Shown here: in pieces, positions 6,885-8,151 of the stretch | How positions within the stretch are numbered: the first letter of the stretch is position 1 | How the letters are laid out: every line of letters begins with the position of its first letter | From: Candidatus Poribacteria bacterium | GTDB lineage: Bacteria > Poribacteria > WGA-4E > WGA-3G | Reading direction: 5' to 3' | DNA length: 8,151 nucleotides | Assembly: GCA_028818995.1 (NCBI GenBank) | Contig: JAPPMR010000693.1 | Span: forward strand, 1-8,151 | Notes under the pieces: model-generated | Seen by the model: the letters and a program-made list of their open reading frames with translations, nothing else | What the model was told of the DNA's origin: nothing | Databases searched by the model: none | Made by a program: the position numbers and the translations under genes

Positions 6885-7685
6885 TTATGGAACTTGTTTG
6901 ATATAACCCCAACGTGTCGTTAATTTTGATTGTGGGTCAACGCTAAGAATTTGGGCTAAACCTATATCCATAGCCTCTTTAAGTTCATTTTGGCTCCGCG
7001 CGACGTTGGAGATGCGTATCTCCTCAATAATTCCTATTAATCCATTAGCATTATCAATATTCGGCACACCGATTGTAATCGGATCGTTGCTCTGAAACGT
7101 AGCCGCATTCGCTTTCTCTGCCTCTAATTGACCATCAACGTAAAGACGTCCCATATCTCCGTCAAACGTAAAGGCAAGGTGGTGCCATTTGCTATCTGTG
7201 ATTTGGGAAGTACCGTTCATGTTGAACGCGCATCCGCCATTTGCACCGATCTGAGCGTGCAGGACTCTCTGATTAACCTCCACCCAAATACCGTAATTAC
7301 GATTGGTACAGCCTGCCTGCTGTTTGCAGACAATTCCTTGCCATTTACCATCATGCCCTGTTATTTTGACCAATACTTCAATAGTGAGTGTTTCTAACTC
7401 CAAATTCTTCGTAGAATCCACGACAACATAACCACTTTTATCGCCGGGGAATTGTAACCCTTTTCCAAATTTCGCTTTGACCCACTTTAGACTACCGGTT
7501 ATTTCGCCATGATGTCCATTGCCAGAGGCATCTCGGACAGTTTTCCCGCTTCCTTCCTCAAAGAGCCAAACTGCGACGGTGTGTCTGTCAACTGCTGCAT
7601 GTGTGGATACAACACTCAGTACTACCAAGACCATAGCTCCAATTAAGATATAGCGCGATTTTGAATAAATATGTTGCACTTTCAT
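6885..7685 (-). CDS. Secreted LamG / concanavalin A-like lectin-fold protein
   Basis: 266 residues. Residues 1-30 form a signal peptide (basic start, YILIGAMVLVVLSVVS core, cleavage probably after THA at 30), so the mature protein is exported. Residues 35-230 form one LamG/concanavalin jelly roll of the Laminin_G_3 type: AVWLFEEGSGKTVRDASGNG near the start, GKGLQFPG (74-81), the hallmark WHHLAFTFDG (167-176) with LYVDGQL, and the closing IIEEIRISNVAR (219-230). Three cysteines (120, 126, 152) lie in the middle, so at most one disulfide forms within the domain. There is no enzymatic motif; the domain usually binds glycans or mediates adhesion. The tail KLTTRWGYIKQVP resembles a short C-terminal signature I recall from other poribacterial exported proteins; its role is unknown. 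A strong promoter candidate lies upstream, and the lipoprotein hydrolase follows after 18 nt. GTG at codon 3 may be the true start (see the ribosome binding site entry). Confidence 0.9.
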   Translation of the reverse strand: MKVQHIYSKSRYILIGAMVLVVLSVVSTHAAVDRHTVAVWLFEEGSGKTVRDASGNGHHGEITGSLKWVKAKFGKGLQFPGDKSGYVVVDSTKNLELETLTIEVLVKITGHDGKWQGIVCKQQAGCTNRNYGIWVEVNQRVLHAQIGANGGCAFNMNGTSQITDSKWHHLAFTFDGDMGRLYVDGQLEAEKANAATFQSNDPITIGVPNIDNANGLIGIIEEIRISNVARSQNELKEAMDIGLAQILSVDPQSKLTTRWGYIKQVP

Positions 7686-7687
7686 TT

Positions 7688-7693
7688 CCTCCT
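7688..7693 (-). promoter_or_regulatory. Strong ribosome binding site, badly spaced for the ATG
   Basis: AGGAGG on the minus strand ends only 2 nt before ATG 7685, but 8 nt before the GTG at codon 3 (7677-7679). Spacing alone favours GTG; the two proteins would differ by two residues and share the signal peptide. Confidence 0.6.
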
Positions 7694-7777
7694 TTATTCC
7701 GATTGATCATCGCAAATATTGTATGCGTCCTTGTCCCTCAGAAGCAGTATTACTAAACAATATGAAAAACTGTGGTC

Positions 7778-7806
7778 ATCTTATCAAATAAGAGGTTTTA
7801 AGTCAA
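7778..7806 (-). promoter_or_regulatory. Sigma70-type promoter candidate for the LamG-hydrolase operon
   Basis: On the minus strand TTGACT (7801-7806), a 17-bp spacer, and TAAGAT (7778-7783). TG lies one base upstream of the -10 (TGATAAGAT), an extended -10 form. Transcription would begin near 7771 and leave a leader of about 85 nt before the LamG start. Confidence 0.6.
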
Positions 7807-7879
7807 TGATTGGATTGCCGGTTAAGTCATGGTAAATTTTCATTTATGGTGAATTATTGAAATAGTTATACACTTCACT

Positions 7880-7905
7880 TGTAGGAGCGATCTCCGAATC
7901 GCGAC
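7880..7905 (+). repeat. GTAGGAG hairpin repeat, copy 2
   Basis: TGTAGGA, core GCGATCTCCGAATCGC, then GAC on the plus strand. The stem is 5 bp (GCGAT/ATCGC). Compared with copy 1 at 3940-3965, the fifth pair changes from G-C to T-A, so pairing is kept. It forms an inverted pair with 7920-7945 across 14 nt. Confidence 0.8.
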
Positions 7906-7919
7906 AAAACGCCTTGATA

Positions 7920-7945
7920 GTCGGGAATCGGAGTTCCCTCCTACA
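7920..7945 (-). repeat. GTAGGAG hairpin repeat, copy 3
   Basis: On the minus strand TGTAGGA, core GGGAACTCCGATTCCC, then GAC. Its four differences from copy 2 are two complementary pairs (C-G to G-C and T-A to A-T). With copy 2 it can fold into two small hairpins, or one long one of 26 positions with four mismatches and a 14-nt loop. Confidence 0.8.
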
Positions 7946-8036
7946 GTTCAAAAATGTCTAATTAATTCTATAATCTACCATAATATTGATACACAGTAAG
8001 ATATAAAGACAATCAAACCTATTGCGCCGTTAAATC

Positions 8037-8151
8037 TTATAGATATACCTGAATTTGTGCCCACGTTTCTGCATCTATTGGGATACCATCCTGTTCCCGT
8101 TTGCGTTGTTCCTCCCAACCGCGTTCCCCAGGCATCTGAATTGCATCAACT
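8037..8151 (-). CDS. Probable Ldh-type malate/lactate dehydrogenase, last 37 codons only
   Basis: Only the C-terminus is in the window: V-D-A-I-Q, then MPGERGWEEQRKREQDG, then IPIDAETWAQIQVYL and TAA. The order, a (V/M)PGE turn, an arginine-rich helix, then G-(I/L)-P-(I/L)-x-x-x-T-W, is the usual ending of the Ldh_2 family of NAD(P)-dependent 2-hydroxyacid dehydrogenases (malate, L-lactate, ureidoglycolate). The tail is too short to choose a substrate. It reads toward the LamG operon but is separated from it by 351 bp with its own promoter candidate, so it is probably a separate transcription unit. Confidence 0.65.
   Translation of the reverse strand, partial: VDAIQMPGERGWEEQRKREQDGIPIDAETWAQIQVYL

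Larger units (their letters stand above)
7686..8036. other. 351-bp gap upstream of the LamG operon
   Basis: No gene is seen on either strand. From right to left it holds about 90 bp of AT-rich sequence after the dehydrogenase stop, an inverted pair of GTAGGAG hairpins, another AT-rich stretch, the promoter candidate, and an untranslated leader of roughly 85 nt. I see no clear T-run terminator for the dehydrogenase gene. Confidence 0.75.

Noticed and set aside
7128..7397. Plus-strand 89-codon frame opposite the LamG gene
   Set aside because: Antisense to the conserved LamG core, with no domain or ribosome site of its own.
5619..7685. LamG plus hydrolase as one gene broken by a stop codon
   Set aside because: Although the frames coincide, the second gene has its own ribosome site and a complete lipoprotein signal, which would make no sense inside a fusion.

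Overview
The window is compact bacterial accessory-type DNA. Seven genes, two of them cut by the window edges, all lie on the minus strand, so they read from right to left. The mix suggests a carbohydrate-scavenging, poorly cultivated marine or sponge-associated bacterium. Candidatus Poribacteria is my best guess. It rests on remembered family traits: a WD40 propeller fused to a metalloprotease-like domain, LamG proteins ending in a KLTTRWG-type tail, expanded serine hydrolases and ThuA proteins, and GTAGG hairpin repeats. This is inference from memory, not a database result.

In transcription order: the last 37 codons of a probable Ldh-type malate/lactate dehydrogenase (8037-8151); a 351-bp gap with an inverted pair of hairpin repeats and a good sigma70-like promoter (7778-7806); a secreted LamG/concanavalin-like protein (6885-7685); and, 18 nt further on, a lipoprotein serine hydrolase of the class C beta-lactamase/family VIII esterase fold that starts with TTG (5619-6866). 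A 348-bp gap full of palindromes follows. Then come a second, leaderless paralogue of the serine hydrolase (4098-5270), a 218-bp gap with two more hairpin elements, a small ThuA-domain protein (3265-3879), a large membrane-anchored WD40 protein (1043-3196), and an aldose 1-epimerase that runs off the left edge (1-890, possibly starting at 1025).

The LamG gene and the lipoprotein hydrolase look like one operon that puts a sugar-binding-type protein and an ester or peptide hydrolase in the cell envelope. ThuA, the WD40 protein and the epimerase may form a second unit. ThuA and mutarotase families both act on sugars, so the general theme is sugar and polymer turnover, but no complete pathway is visible.

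The most notable points are: (1) the WD40 protein carries what looks like a metzincin-type protease domain in which every zinc ligand and the catalytic glutamate have been replaced; (2) three copies of a 26-bp GTAGGAG element keep their hairpin through paired base changes; (3) the two hydrolase paralogues differ in cell compartment and in their third catalytic motif; (4) several start sites are ambiguous in an informative way (TTG; ATG versus GTG; soluble versus membrane-anchored epimerase). I found no CRISPR array, tRNA, rRNA, integrase or transposase.
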